A stretch of 64,000 nucleotides of DNA from Bog-473 sp963770645 (GCA_963770645.1 CAVYQL010000004.1:558001-622000), one strand, 5' to 3'; positions 1-8,375 are shown, numbered from the stretch's first letter. Notes: generated by a model from the sequence alone, not told the origin. A program made the numbers and translations.

Positions 1-360
1 CTCGGGATTGTGCTCGTCGCTCCGCAAGGCCGAGGCCGTGAAGTCGTCGGGGTCCGTTGGCACGGCGCGGCGCAGACGCAGGGCGTCGATGGCCAGGTTG
101 CGCGTGATCGTGAGCACCCACGACGCGACCGAGCCGCGGCGGGGGTCGAAGACCGGGGCGTGGCGCCAGACCCTGATCATTGCCTCCTGGGCCACGTCTT
201 CGGCTACTCCGGTATCGCTCGTCATGGAGTACGCGAGCCCGAACATCCGGCGCTGGTAACGACGGACGAACGTCACTGCAGCCGACTGATCCCCGACGGC
301 CATGCCCGCCAGGAGGCCCTCGTCGGACAGTTCGCCCTCGGCCACACGTAATTGTCGCAT
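1..360 (-). CDS. ECF RNA polymerase sigma factor, N-terminal part (runs off the window)
   Basis: Reading the minus strand from an ATG at 360 gives 120 codons that continue past base 1. The visible part is sigma-70 region 2: an acidic N-terminus, then a helix with FVRRYQRRMFGLAYSM at about residues 30-45. The core motif AEDVAQEAMIRVW follows at about 54-66, and the -10 recognition helix SWVLTITRNLAIDALR at about 78-93. This matches extracytoplasmic-function sigma factors, which direct polymerase to stress or envelope promoters. Region 4 and any anti-sigma partner lie outside the window. It diverges from a four-helix membrane protein at 519 that might be co-regulated (inference). The family is clear; the regulon is unknown. 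Confidence 0.85.
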   Translation of the reverse strand, partial: MRQLRVAEGELSDEGLLAGMAVGDQSAAVTFVRRYQRRMFGLAYSMTSDTGVAEDVAQEAMIRVWRHAPVFDPRRGSVASWVLTITRNLAIDALRLRRAVPTDPDDFTASALRSDEHNPE

Positions 361-518
361 CTCCGGGTGTACGGCTCGGGGCGCCGGCGAGATTTCTCCC
401 GGGTCAGGGCCAATTCGCGCACAATCCCCCTAGGTGGCTGCGCCGTATCCCCGCTGTGCCCCCAGCCACCGCCGCCGCCATCCACGATCACACGCCACCG
501 GCGGTGGATCGTGTTGAG

Positions 519-989
519 ATGCGATGGAGCCCGTTGCTGCTCGGCCCAGGACGCAGCCGCCGGCCGGTCGCGCTCGCCGCCACCGCCTGCTTCGGGGCGG
601 GCGGTGCGCTCCTCCTGTGGTCGGCCTACGTCCACTTCCACCTCTGGGGCGAGACTGACGGCTACCGGTCCATCCCGACCATCGGACCGCTTTTCTTGCT
701 GCAGTCGATCGCCGGTCTGGTGATCGGCCTCGGCATCATCGCGGTCCGTAGGGTCTGGGCGGCGGTCGTCGGGGTGGGTTTCGCCTTGGCCACCATCGGC
801 GGCTTCTTGGTCTCGGTTGTCCACGGGCTCTTCGGCTTCAAGGAGTCGTGGCTCGCTCCCTATGGCAAGGAGGCGTTCGTCGTCGAGGTGATCGCCGCGG
901 CACTCCTCGTTGCCGCCGCGGCGCTCTGCCTCGCTCAATCGGCTCCCCGCGCGCACGCCGGCACTCCCCATGCCGGCGACTCGACGTAG
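519..989 (+). CDS. Small four-helix membrane protein of unknown function
   Basis: Predicted protein of 156 residues. Four hydrophobic stretches at about residues 17-42, 55-76, 80-105 and 117-135 suggest an integral membrane protein with short loops. No catalytic motif is recognised. ATG 519 was chosen because it places the first helix close to the N-terminus; an in-frame GTG lies 15 bases upstream. No convincing ribosome site or -10 was seen. It diverges from the ECF sigma factor at 1-360, with a 158-base gap that must hold both promoters. I do not recognise a named family. The long reading frame upstream of 519 in the same phase looks non-coding. Confidence 0.6.
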   Translation: MRWSPLLLGPGRSRRPVALAATACFGAGGALLLWSAYVHFHLWGETDGYRSIPTIGPLFLLQSIAGLVIGLGIIAVRRVWAAVVGVGFALATIGGFLVSVVHGLFGFKESWLAPYGKEAFVVEVIAAALLVAAAALCLAQSAPRAHAGTPHAGDST

Positions 990-1069
990 GGACCACTCCG
1001 GACCGAGCTCGCGTCCCTATCTCCCGGTGGGGCGCGGGCTCGGCTTCGGTCCGGATCGGAAGGTCCGGC

Positions 1070-1891
1070 TCAGCGCAGTCCGGCGAAGAGGTCGGCCTCG
1101 GGCACCGGTGCACCAGTCGAGTCGCTGACGCGTACGAAGCTCTCCGAGCCCATCATGGTGGCGAACAGCTCCTCCCCCATCTGGAGGAAGACGATGTTCT
1201 CGCTCTGGCTTGCGTGTGCCGCCAATGACGCGTACTTCCGCGCGGCCACGGAGCTGCAGTCGATCGTGGTCGTGATCAGTTCGTCGGGCGTGCCCCACTC
1301 GGGCATGTCCTCGATCTCGGACGGCTCGCCGATACCGTGCTCTACCAAAATTTGGCGAAAGCCGCGCATCCTCGAGCGCGCCACGGCGGTGTAGTACAGC
1401 TTGGCGGGGATGCCGCACGCCGCGATCGCGGCGCGGGTCACGCGGTGCGCCTGAATGTGGTCGGGGTGCCCATAGAAGCCCTTCTCGTCGTAGGTGACAA
1501 CGACCTGGGGCTCGTAGCGTCGCATCAGGTCAGCCAGGCGCCGCGCCGCCTCGTCCACCGGCGTGCGCCAGAACGAATTGGGCGCGTCGTTCTGTGGCCA
1601 GCCCTCCATGCCCGAGTCGTGGTACCCGAGGAGCTCGAGGTGCGAGACACCGAGCACATCGCAGCTCGCCTCGAGCTCGCGCCGGCGCAGCGGGACGACA
1701 ATGGCCTCGTCGTGACCGGGTTCACCAGGCTTCACGCCGCCGGGTCCGTCGCCCAGTTCACCGTTGGTGCACGTGACCAGCACGGTCTGCACTCCCTCGT
1801 CGGCGTAACGCGCCAGGATGCCGCCGGTCGAGATGGCCTCGTCGTCGGGATGGGCGTGGACCGCCATGAGGGTGAGGGGGCGCTGGGGCAT
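1070..1891 (-). CDS. PIG-L/LmbE family zinc deacetylase (mycothiol conjugate amidase-like)
   Basis: Protein of 273 residues. The family zinc-site motif AHPDDEA appears about 12 residues from the N-terminus, with a second histidine motif, GHPDHIQAH, near residue 140. This family de-N-acetylates GlcNAc-containing small molecules. In actinobacteria its best-known members are MshB and Mca, which make mycothiol and cleave mycothiol S-conjugates. The length (Mca and MshB are near 290-300) and the motif spacing fit Mca/MshB, but which one cannot be decided here. ATG 1891 gives the usual short lead to the motif; GTG 1921 in frame is the alternative. It follows the LLM oxidoreductase gene on the same strand after a gap of 73 bases, so it may be the last gene of that operon. 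Confidence 0.8.
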   Translation of the reverse strand: MPQRPLTLMAVHAHPDDEAISTGGILARYADEGVQTVLVTCTNGELGDGPGGVKPGEPGHDEAIVVPLRRRELEASCDVLGVSHLELLGYHDSGMEGWPQNDAPNSFWRTPVDEAARRLADLMRRYEPQVVVTYDEKGFYGHPDHIQAHRVTRAAIAACGIPAKLYYTAVARSRMRGFRQILVEHGIGEPSEIEDMPEWGTPDELITTTIDCSSVAARKYASLAAHASQSENIVFLQMGEELFATMMGSESFVRVSDSTGAPVPEADLFAGLR

Positions 1892-1964
1892 GCGGTGCAG
1901 CGTAAGGCCCGTGCCGGCCACCCGGCAGCGTCCGGGCTCGACTCGTGGCGGCCGCGCCGGTTCC

Positions 1965-2858
1965 CTAAGTCTGCAGGTCCCCCACCGCCGCGGCGAGGTT
2001 CTCGAGCACCGGTCGCCAACCGTCCGGGGGCGCCATCGGCCGCACGATGAACTTGGAGAACCCCACGGCCAAGAAGCGCTCGAGCATCGTGCGCAAGCCC
2101 GTCAGCCCCACCGGGATGATGTCCTCGAGCGGGCGACCCCGCGCCCGGCGCGCCAAGGGGGACGAGGCCAGCGCCGACACGTCGGTGCCCTCGGGGGCGT
2201 AAGCCAGGCTGACGCCGAAGTGCTCGGGACTGATGGTGCGCCCGTGCGCCGCGGCGACCTCCTCAATCACCGCTTTGCCGTCGGCCGCATCGTCGGGCGT
2301 GCAGAAGGCCGGGATCCACCCGTCAGCCAACCGGCCGCAACGCTCGAGCGCGGCAGGCAAGTTGCCGCCCAACCAGACGTCGAAGGGGTCCTGCGCCGGA
2401 CGCGGGGAGACTGATACCCCGGCGAAGACACCCGCCGGACCGTCGTGGGTCACCTCCTCTCCCGACCACAAGCGGCGCAGCACGGGCAGGGCATCGTCCA
2501 TCTGCTCGCCGCGCGCCGCCGTCGGGATCCCGACCGCACTGCGCTCGGCGCCCAGGCCGAGGCCTGGGACGAACGTCAGCAAGAACCGACCGCCCGAGAG
2601 CACGTCGAGGGTGGCGACCGCCTTTGCCACCCGGACCAGGTTGCGGCCCGGCAGGAGCATGGTCGTGCCGATCTTCAGTCCGGGACAGGCGCCCGAGACC
2701 CAGGCCAACCCGACGAGCGGATCAGGCCCTGGACGGGTCAGTACCTCGGGGAGCCACAGCGAGTCGAAGCCCGTCTCGGCGACCGTCCGGCCCAGACCGG
2801 CCATGGACTCGGGCCCGAGGCTCTCGCCGCCCGCGCTGATACCGATGCGCACCTTCAC
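1965..2858 (-). CDS. LLM-class flavin/F420-dependent oxidoreductase
   Basis: A 297-residue luciferase-like (LLM) TIM-barrel protein. Visible family features are the N-terminal strand MKVRIGISAG, the segment GFDSLWLPEVLTRPGPDPL, the core motif LDVLSGGRFLLTFVPGLG at about 85-102, and the C-terminal region GLTGLRTMLERFLAVG. Members use FMN or coenzyme F420 to oxidise or reduce varied substrates; in actinobacteria this subgroup is often F420-dependent. The substrate cannot be told from sequence. Its ATG overlaps the stop of the threonine aldolase gene by 4 bases (ATGA), so the two are translationally coupled. Confidence 0.85.
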   Translation of the reverse strand: MKVRIGISAGGESLGPESMAGLGRTVAETGFDSLWLPEVLTRPGPDPLVGLAWVSGACPGLKIGTTMLLPGRNLVRVAKAVATLDVLSGGRFLLTFVPGLGLGAERSAVGIPTAARGEQMDDALPVLRRLWSGEEVTHDGPAGVFAGVSVSPRPAQDPFDVWLGGNLPAALERCGRLADGWIPAFCTPDDAADGKAVIEEVAAAHGRTISPEHFGVSLAYAPEGTDVSALASSPLARRARGRPLEDIIPVGLTGLRTMLERFLAVGFSKFIVRPMAPPDGWRPVLENLAAAVGDLQT

Positions 2859-3886
2859 GAAGTGCGCCCTCCCGGCGCCGATGCAAGTGCCTCCATGGCG
2901 CGGGCAATTCCGTCGTCGTCGACGTCGCGGTGGGTGACGAAACGCATGGTCTCGGGCGCGATGGCGTGCGCCAGCACCCCGTGCTCATCGAGGTACGCCA
3001 GCAGCTTGTCGGGCGAGGGATGCGTGAAGGTCACGATGTTCGTGCGGACGGCCGCGGGGTCGAGCCCACTCTCGGGCCAGCGCTCCGCCACGGCGACGGC
3101 GAGGCGCGCCGCGCGCGCGTGGTCCTCCGCCAACCTCGCCACCATGTCGTGCAAGGCCAGCAGGCCGGGGGCGGCGAGCACGCCGGCTTGGCGCATGCCT
3201 CCACCGAGCCGCTTGCGCGCCAGGCGCCCGGCGGCAATGACGTCCTCGTCGCCGGCGAGCAACGAGCCCACCGGCGCGCAGAGCCCTTTGGACAGGCAAC
3301 ACGAGACGGTGGTGGCCGGGGCTGCCCATTCCGCCGCCGGTACGCCAGTCGCCACCTCCGCGTTGAACAGCCGCGCTCCGTCCATGTGCACGGGCAGTCC
3401 GGCCGCGGCGTCGACGACGGCGCGCAGTCGGTCACACGTCCACGGAGCGCCAGACGCCGCCATGTGCGTGTTCTCGATGCACACCAGGGAGACCGCGGGC
3501 TGATGGTGCTCGGCGGCAAGCCGGGCGTGGCGCACGTCGTCGGCCCGCAGCATGCCGTCGCCATCGTCGACGGGGATGAACTGGATGCCCGCGTTCATCG
3601 GCGCCGCGCCGTACTCGTAGGCCACGACGTGCTGGCGGCAGCCCGCCACCACCGCGGTGCCGGGCTGGGAGAGGACGCGCACCGCGATCTGGTTGGCCAT
3701 CACACCGGACGGCACGAAGAGCGCGGCCGCCTTGCCGACCCGTGCTGCGAAGGCCTCCTCGAGCGCGCGCACCGTTGGGTCCTCGCCGTAGTCGTCGTCA
3801 CCGACCTCGGCCTCGGCCATGGCCCGGCGCATCGCCTGTGTCGGGTGGGTGACAGTGTCGCTTCGCAGGTCCACCACCGCGGCCAC
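2855..3886 (-). CDS. ltaE: Low-specificity L-threonine aldolase
   Basis: PLP-dependent enzyme of 343 residues that cleaves L-threonine or allo-threonine to glycine and acetaldehyde. The family N-terminus VDLRSDTVTHPTQAMRRAM is present, followed by GDDDYGEDPTV. The substrate/PLP-site segment MDGARLFNAEVATG lies near 190. The Schiff-base lysine sits in CCLSKGLCAPVGS at about 216-228, and RKRLGGGMRQAG follows. Length matches the family (about 330-350). The start is GTG 3886, with a TAACCT -10 hexamer six bases upstream, implying a leaderless message. It is the first gene of a minus operon with an LLM oxidoreductase and probably the PIG-L deacetylase, and it diverges from a thioesterase across a 19-base palindrome. 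Confidence 0.9.
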   Translation of the reverse strand: MAAVVDLRSDTVTHPTQAMRRAMAEAEVGDDDYGEDPTVRALEEAFAARVGKAAALFVPSGVMANQIAVRVLSQPGTAVVAGCRQHVVAYEYGAAPMNAGIQFIPVDDGDGMLRADDVRHARLAAEHHQPAVSLVCIENTHMAASGAPWTCDRLRAVVDAAAGLPVHMDGARLFNAEVATGVPAAEWAAPATTVSCCLSKGLCAPVGSLLAGDEDVIAAGRLARKRLGGGMRQAGVLAAPGLLALHDMVARLAEDHARAARLAVAVAERWPESGLDPAAVRTNIVTFTHPSPDKLLAYLDEHGVLAHAIAPETMRFVTHRDVDDDGIARAMEALASAPGGRTS

Positions 3887-3892
3887 GCGCCC

Positions 3893-3898
3893 AGGTTA
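3893..3898 (-). promoter_or_regulatory. Leaderless -10 (TAACCT) for threonine aldolase
   Basis: On the minus strand TAACCT lies six bases before GTG 3886, the spacing expected when transcription starts at the start codon. It overlaps the left arm of the palindrome at 3895-3913. Confidence 0.55.
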
Positions 3899-3913
3899 AC
3901 GGTGCCCGTTAAC
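3895..3913. promoter_or_regulatory. 19-base palindrome, probable shared operator
   Basis: Perfect inverted repeat: gttaacgg, spacer tgc, ccgttaac. It sits exactly between two divergent genes and overlaps both candidate -10 hexamers. A dimeric repressor bound here would block both promoters. The regulator is not identified. Confidence 0.6.
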
Positions 3914-3915
3914 AT
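3910..3915 (+). promoter_or_regulatory. Leaderless -10 (TAACAT) for the thioesterase
   Basis: TAACAT lies seven bases before GTG 3923. This is the standard actinobacterial TANNNT -10 at leaderless spacing and favours 3923 over the upstream GTG 3902, which lies inside the operator. Confidence 0.55.
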
Positions 3916-3922
3916 CCCGGCG

Positions 3923-4387
3923 GTGGCCAACCCCCCTCCGATTCCCGGCTCGGGCGCGCCGTCTTCGAACCCGCCCGCCAGCATCCACGACCTCCTCGAC
4001 GTCGAGGTCCTCGAAGCCGGCCCGGAGCGGGTCGTGATGCGCCTGCCGGTGGACTGGCGCGTGCACCAGCCCTACGGGATCCTCCACGGTGGGGTGTCCG
4101 CCCTCCTGGCCGAGTCGGCGGCCAGTTTCGGAGCGGCGCTCGCGGCCGGGCCCGACCGCAGCGTCGTCGGGATCGAGCTCAACGCCAGCCACCTGCGCTC
4201 GGTGCGTGACGGCCACCTCACCGCCGAGGCGACCCCGGTGCGGGTGGGCCGGACGGTTCAGGTGTGGCGAATCGGGCTGACCGACGACGGCGGCCGGGCC
4301 ATCTGTGAGGCGCGCTGCACGCTCTCGGTCCTCGGTGCCCCAGGCGGTGCCACCGGCGCAGTCATGCCGCCGCCCGTTCCCGGCTGA
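3923..4387 (+). CDS. PaaI-type hotdog-fold thioesterase
   Basis: Protein of 154 residues in the PaaI/DUF4442-like thioesterase group, which hydrolyses acyl-CoA or aromatic acyl-CoA thioesters. The signature HQPYGILHGGVSALLAES (about residues 44-61) holds the HGG motif and the downstream acidic residue used in catalysis. The strand VVGIELNASHLRSVRDG and the turn VGRTVQVW follow the hotdog pattern. The N-terminal 20 residues are rich in proline and serine and lie outside the domain. GTG 3923 was chosen because a TAACAT hexamer precedes it by seven bases. Candidate substrates include 1,4-dihydroxy-2-naphthoyl-CoA or phenylacetyl-CoA intermediates; sequence does not decide. Confidence 0.8.
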   Translation: MANPPPIPGSGAPSSNPPASIHDLLDVEVLEAGPERVVMRLPVDWRVHQPYGILHGGVSALLAESAASFGAALAAGPDRSVVGIELNASHLRSVRDGHLTAEATPVRVGRTVQVWRIGLTDDGGRAICEARCTLSVLGAPGGATGAVMPPPVPG

Positions 4388-4415
4388 ATTAATAGGCAGG
4401 CAACGCGCCGCGGCG

Positions 4416-4421
4416 TACTAT
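4416..4421 (+). promoter_or_regulatory. Leaderless -10 (TACTAT)
   Basis: TACTAT is six bases before GTG 4428. It fixes the start of the LLM gene and trims about 40 residues of unlikely upstream sequence. Confidence 0.6.
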
Positions 4422-4427
4422 GTCGGT

Positions 4428-5393
4428 GTGACCCCGGTAGGAAGCGGTTTCATCCGTCCATCCCTCGGCTTCATCCTTCCACCCACCTTGCAGGGAGAAC
4501 TGACTCCCGCAAGTGGTAGTACCTTCGGTGATACCAGCAGTGCTGCGGCGCTGGCTGAGCTGTGCCGGCGGGCCGAAGCGACAGGAGCCGATTCACTCTG
4601 GGCCGTGGACCATCTGTACTGGCCCCATCCCATCGCCGAGGCCATGACGACCCTCGCGGTCGCAGCCACAGCCACGGCCACGACGACGCTCGGGACGTGC
4701 GTGCTCCAGCTGCCGCTGCGAAGTCCCGGCGCCGTGGCCAAGCAGGCGACCGCCCTCCAACTCCTCTCTGGTGGCCGCTTCGTCCTCGGGCTCGGCGTGG
4801 GAATCCACCGGAGCGAGTACGAGCGCGCCGGGGTCGACTTCACCCGCCGCGGGCGGCTCATGGACCAGGGGGTGGCCGACCTGCGCGCTGCGTGGGGCAC
4901 CCACTCCCCCTCCGAGTACGTCCAGGACCCTGCGTCAACTCCGATCCCCTTGTGGTTCGGAGGGTCGAGCGTGGCCGCCCGCCGCCGGGCGGCCGCCGTG
5001 GGAGACGGCTGGGTGCCGCTCTTCTTGGCCCCCGAGGAATACGCGGAATCGCTTGCCGCACTGCGCCGCGAGACGACCGAGGCGGGCCGCGATGCGGGAG
5101 CGGTCGAGCCCGGCGTCGTGGTCTTCGCCCGTGTCGGTGACGACGAGATCGCGCCCGCCGAGGGCGCTGCCTGGCTGTCGCATCTCTACCGGCTCCCGCC
5201 CAAGGCCTTCCAACGGCACCTGGTGGCGGGCTCGCCCGACACCTGTGCCACCGCGTTGGCGCGCTACGCCGAGGCCGGCGCCCGCCACATCGTGGTGATG
5301 GTGGCCGGCGCACCGGCGGTCGAGCACTTCGCGCTCCTGCGTGCCGCCTTCGTCGCCGCCGCGGAGCCGGCGCTGGCCGGGGTTCCCGCATGA
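4428..5393 (+). CDS. LLM-class flavin/F420-dependent oxidoreductase
   Basis: A 321-residue luciferase-like oxidoreductase. Family features are ADSLWAVDHLYWPHP, the core LQLLSGGRFVLGLGVG, the phosphate/cofactor region IPLWFGGSS and the segment AAVGDGWVPLFLAPEEY. It begins the plus-strand cluster that continues with thiolase, KAS III and nucleotidyltransferase genes. The next gene's ATG overlaps its stop by 4 bases. GTG 4428 is the start because TACTAT lies six bases ahead and the conserved fold begins soon after. The cofactor (FMN or F420) and the substrate are unknown. The neighbouring thiolase suggests an acyl-CoA or ketone substrate, which is inference. Confidence 0.8.
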   Translation: MTPVGSGFIRPSLGFILPPTLQGELTPASGSTFGDTSSAAALAELCRRAEATGADSLWAVDHLYWPHPIAEAMTTLAVAATATATTTLGTCVLQLPLRSPGAVAKQATALQLLSGGRFVLGLGVGIHRSEYERAGVDFTRRGRLMDQGVADLRAAWGTHSPSEYVQDPASTPIPLWFGGSSVAARRRAAAVGDGWVPLFLAPEEYAESLAALRRETTEAGRDAGAVEPGVVVFARVGDDEIAPAEGAAWLSHLYRLPPKAFQRHLVAGSPDTCATALARYAEAGARHIVVMVAGAPAVEHFALLRAAFVAAAEPALAGVPA

Positions 5394-6586
5394 GCGGCAC
5401 CGACCTCGCCATCCTCGGGACCGGCATGACCGACATGGGCCGGCGCGACCAGTCGCCCGACACGATGGCCTACGAGGTGGCGCACGAGGCACTCGACGAC
5501 GCCGGCGTGTCGCCCCACGAGCTCGGCCTCGTCATCGTGGGGAACGCGATGGCCGGACGGCTGAGCGATCAAGGCTGCATGCGCGGCCAGAGTTGGCTGC
5601 GCAAGGCCGGCCTCAACGAGGCTGCCATCATCAACGTCGACAACTCCTGCGCAGGCGGCAGCTCGGCGCTGCACCTGGCGACCATGGCGGCGTCGGTCCA
5701 GGACCGGCCGGTTCTCGCCCTCGGCGTCGAGAAGATGTGGACGGGCAACCGGGCCGAGACGATCGCCGGCATCGAGGACGGCTTGCCGGCCGAGTACCGC
5801 CACGACCTCCACGACCGACGCCAGGCGGAGGACAACCCGGCCGGCAGCATCTTGATGGGGCTCAACAACGGCTGGGCCCAGCGCCTGATGAAGGAGGCGG
5901 GCGCCACGGTCCGCCAGATCGCCGCCGCCGCCGTCAAGGCCTTCGACCACGCGTCGCGCAACCCCCAGGCGCAATTCCAGCGCTCCGTCACCGTCGATGA
6001 GGTGCTCGACTCGCCCCAGGTCGCAGGCGTGCTGACCCGACTGATGTGCAGCTCGTTCACCGACGGCGCCGCCGCGGTCGTCCTGGCCGGTCCAGGCGTC
6101 CGGGCACCCGCCTCGGCGCCCCGTATCATCGGCTCGGTGGCGCGCTCGGGCAACGGTCTCCTCGACTACCACGACCGCCTGACCCAGGTCGCTGAAGCGG
6201 CCTGGGAGGTGTTCGGCTTCGGGCCCGATGACACCGACCTCGTCGAGCTGCACGACGCCACCGCGGCCGAAGAGCTCTACACGTTGGAGTCCCTTGGCTT
6301 CTTCGCGCAAGGGGAGGCCGGGCCGGCCACCGAGGCCGGCGCGACGAGCGTCGACACGCCCGGACTGGTCGTGAACTCGAGCGGCGGTCTGGTGGGCCGC
6401 GGGCACCCGTTGGGCGCTACCGGGTTGGCCCAGGTCGTCGAGCTCGCCACGCAGTTCCGCGGCCGCGCCGGCGCCCGTCAGGTCGACGGCGCGTGTATCG
6501 GCGTCGCCATCAACACCGGGGGGATCATTTACGGAGACGCCGGGTTCGTCGGAATCCACGCCGTCCGTGCCGGGTCCGCCGCGTGA
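5390..6586 (+). CDS. Thiolase family protein (SCP2/acetyl-CoA acyltransferase-like)
   Basis: A 398-residue thiolase-fold protein. The nucleophile region reads VDNSCAGGSSALHLA (about residues 83-97) with the catalytic cysteine present. The second-half motifs are ELHDATAAEELYTLESLGF (about 284-302) and SSGGLVGRGHPLGATGLAQ (about 328-346), which supplies the GHP histidine. This is the SCP2-type thiolase subgroup, which cleaves or forms C-C bonds of CoA esters or acts as a lipid-transfer protein. The ATG overlaps the upstream LLM stop (ATGA), and its own stop overlaps the next gene (GTGA), so the three genes are tightly coupled. Whether it works in degradation or synthesis is not shown. Confidence 0.8.
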   Translation: MSGTDLAILGTGMTDMGRRDQSPDTMAYEVAHEALDDAGVSPHELGLVIVGNAMAGRLSDQGCMRGQSWLRKAGLNEAAIINVDNSCAGGSSALHLATMAASVQDRPVLALGVEKMWTGNRAETIAGIEDGLPAEYRHDLHDRRQAEDNPAGSILMGLNNGWAQRLMKEAGATVRQIAAAAVKAFDHASRNPQAQFQRSVTVDEVLDSPQVAGVLTRLMCSSFTDGAAAVVLAGPGVRAPASAPRIIGSVARSGNGLLDYHDRLTQVAEAAWEVFGFGPDDTDLVELHDATAAEELYTLESLGFFAQGEAGPATEAGATSVDTPGLVVNSSGGLVGRGHPLGATGLAQVVELATQFRGRAGARQVDGACIGVAINTGGIIYGDAGFVGIHAVRAGSAA

Positions 6587-7509
6587 AAGGGATCAAGATC
6601 ACCGGCTGGGGGATCGCGGTACCGGACAAGGTCGTGACCAACGACGACATGGCCGTGAGCCTCGATACGAGCGACGAGTGGATCGTCGAGCGGACCGGCA
6701 TCAAGGAGCGCCACATCGGCGGCACGACGTCGGGGCTGGCGATCGAGGCGGCCCAGGAGGCGCTGGCTTGCGCCGGGCGCACAGCGGCGGAAATCGACAA
6801 CCTCGTGCTGGCCACCACGACGCCGGACAGCATCGTGCCGGGCACGGCCCCGACGGTGCAGCACGGCATCGGCATGCACGGGGGTGCCTTCGACCTCAAC
6901 GCGGCGTGCTCGGGCTTCGTCTACGGGCTCATCACCGTGTCGGGACTGATCGCGATCGGATCGGGCCCCGTCCTGCTGGTGGGCTCCGAGACCCTCTCGC
7001 GTATCACCGACATGGACGACCGCAAGATCGCCGTGATCGTGGCCGACGGCGCCGGCGCCGTGGTCGTCGAGCCGGTGGATGGCCCGGGCATCCTCCTCAG
7101 TTGGAACATGAACTCGGACGGGTCGGTCAAGCACCTCTTGAAGTGCGAGCACGGCGGCACACTGTTCATGGACGGCAAGGAAGTGTTCCGCCGGGCCGTC
7201 CGCGTGGTCGTCGAGTCGGCCGAGCGGGCCATGGCCGACGCCGGTCTGGGTCCGGACGACATCACGTTGATGGTGCCCCATCAGGCCAACCTGCGGATCA
7301 TCCAGGCGGCCTGCCAGCGTTTGGGCATTCCCGAGGAGCGGACCGCCGTGGTCATCGACCGTTACGGCAACACGTCCTCGGCCTCCATCCCCCTGGCGCT
7401 CTACGACGCCATCACATGTGGCCGCGTCCACGACGGTGACACCCTCTTGATGACCGGCTTCGGCGGCGGCATGACGTGGGCCACCGCAGTCTTGCGCTGG
7501 ATCACCTGA
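6583..7509 (+). CDS. 3-oxoacyl-[ACP] synthase III (KAS III, FabH-like)
   Basis: A 308-residue KAS III homologue. It has the N-terminal motif TSDEWIVERTGIKERHIGG and the nucleophile region DLNAACSGFVYGL with cysteine. The catalytic histidine lies in MVPHQANLRI and the asparagine in YGNTSSASIPLAL; these complete the Cys-His-Asn triad. KAS III condenses an acyl-CoA with malonyl-ACP to start fatty-acid or secondary-metabolite chains. It is about 20 residues shorter than typical FabH, with shortened loops after the RTGIKER motif and in the middle. GTG 6583 overlaps the thiolase stop by 4 bases. The pairing with a thiolase and an LLM oxidoreductase is not the usual fab cluster, so it may make a special starter unit. 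Confidence 0.85.
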   Translation: MKGIKITGWGIAVPDKVVTNDDMAVSLDTSDEWIVERTGIKERHIGGTTSGLAIEAAQEALACAGRTAAEIDNLVLATTTPDSIVPGTAPTVQHGIGMHGGAFDLNAACSGFVYGLITVSGLIAIGSGPVLLVGSETLSRITDMDDRKIAVIVADGAGAVVVEPVDGPGILLSWNMNSDGSVKHLLKCEHGGTLFMDGKEVFRRAVRVVVESAERAMADAGLGPDDITLMVPHQANLRIIQAACQRLGIPEERTAVVIDRYGNTSSASIPLALYDAITCGRVHDGDTLLMTGFGGGMTWATAVLRWIT

Positions 7510-7511
7510 CC

Positions 7512-8375
7512 GTGGCTCGAGGCGGGGCGGGCCTGGCGCTCGTCATCTTGGCGGCGGGGCGCGCCAAGCGGTACGGCGGCTGCAAGCCCTTGGCGCCGGT
7601 CGGCACCCACGGGGAGGCGGTGATCGACCTCGTCGCCTCCGACGCGCTCGCCGCCGGCTTTTCCACGATCGTGTTGGTGCTCGGTCCCAGCACCGGTCCG
7701 GCCATCCGCTACCACGTCGAGCACACCTGGCCGTCGGCGGTCGACGTGCGTTTCGCCGCCCAGCCGGTGCCGCTCGGCACCGTCAACGCCGTGCTGAGCG
7801 CGTCGGAGCACGTGGGTGACGCGCCCTACGGCGTGGGCAATGCCGACGACATATACGGTCGCGACGCCTGCGCCCTCTTGGCTGGGCACCTGGGCGCCCA
7901 GGTCAACACCAATGCGCTGGTGGGCTACCGGCTGGCCGACGCCGTCGTCGGCTTCTCCCCCGTGACGCGCGGCATCTGCGAGGTGGGCCCGGACGGGACC
8001 CTCCTCGGCGTCGACGAGCGCCGCCAGGTCACCGCCACCCCCGAGGGCGGCTTCGTGGCCGGCGACGGGCGTGAGCCCGAGACGCTCTCGGGTGACGACC
8101 GGGTCTCCATGAACCTGTGGGGGTTCACGCCGGCCTTCCACAAGACACTCCAGGCCGCCATGGACGCTGCCGTCGACGCCTCCGAGGAGGCCGAGGTCCT
8201 CTTGCCCGAGGTGGTGGCCCAATCCCTCGTCACCAACCCCTTCGCGGTGCTCCCAGCGGTGGGGCGTTGCATCGGTGTGACCCACCCGGGCGACCTCACC
8301 TTGGTCCAGGCAGAACTCAACCGTCAGGTGGCCGCGGGCGAGCGCCCGGCCCGTCTGTGGACGTCGTTGCCCTAA
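7512..8375 (+). CDS. Nucleotidyltransferase family protein (sugar-phosphate/MobA-like)
   Basis: Protein of 287 residues with an NTP-transferase Rossmann fold. The N-terminal nucleotide loop reads LAAGRAKRYGGCKPLAPVG (about residues 12-30), matching the family pattern LAAGxGxR...KP. An acidic metal-site motif, GNADDIYG, is at about 113-120. Enzymes of this family attach a nucleotide to a sugar phosphate or related phosphate. The substrate is not clear. GTG 7512 starts two bases after the KAS III stop, so it is the last gene of the cluster. The C-terminal third, from about 190, is not recognised. Confidence 0.7.
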   Translation: MARGGAGLALVILAAGRAKRYGGCKPLAPVGTHGEAVIDLVASDALAAGFSTIVLVLGPSTGPAIRYHVEHTWPSAVDVRFAAQPVPLGTVNAVLSASEHVGDAPYGVGNADDIYGRDACALLAGHLGAQVNTNALVGYRLADAVVGFSPVTRGICEVGPDGTLLGVDERRQVTATPEGGFVAGDGREPETLSGDDRVSMNLWGFTPAFHKTLQAAMDAAVDASEEAEVLLPEVVAQSLVTNPFAVLPAVGRCIGVTHPGDLTLVQAELNRQVAAGERPARLWTSLP

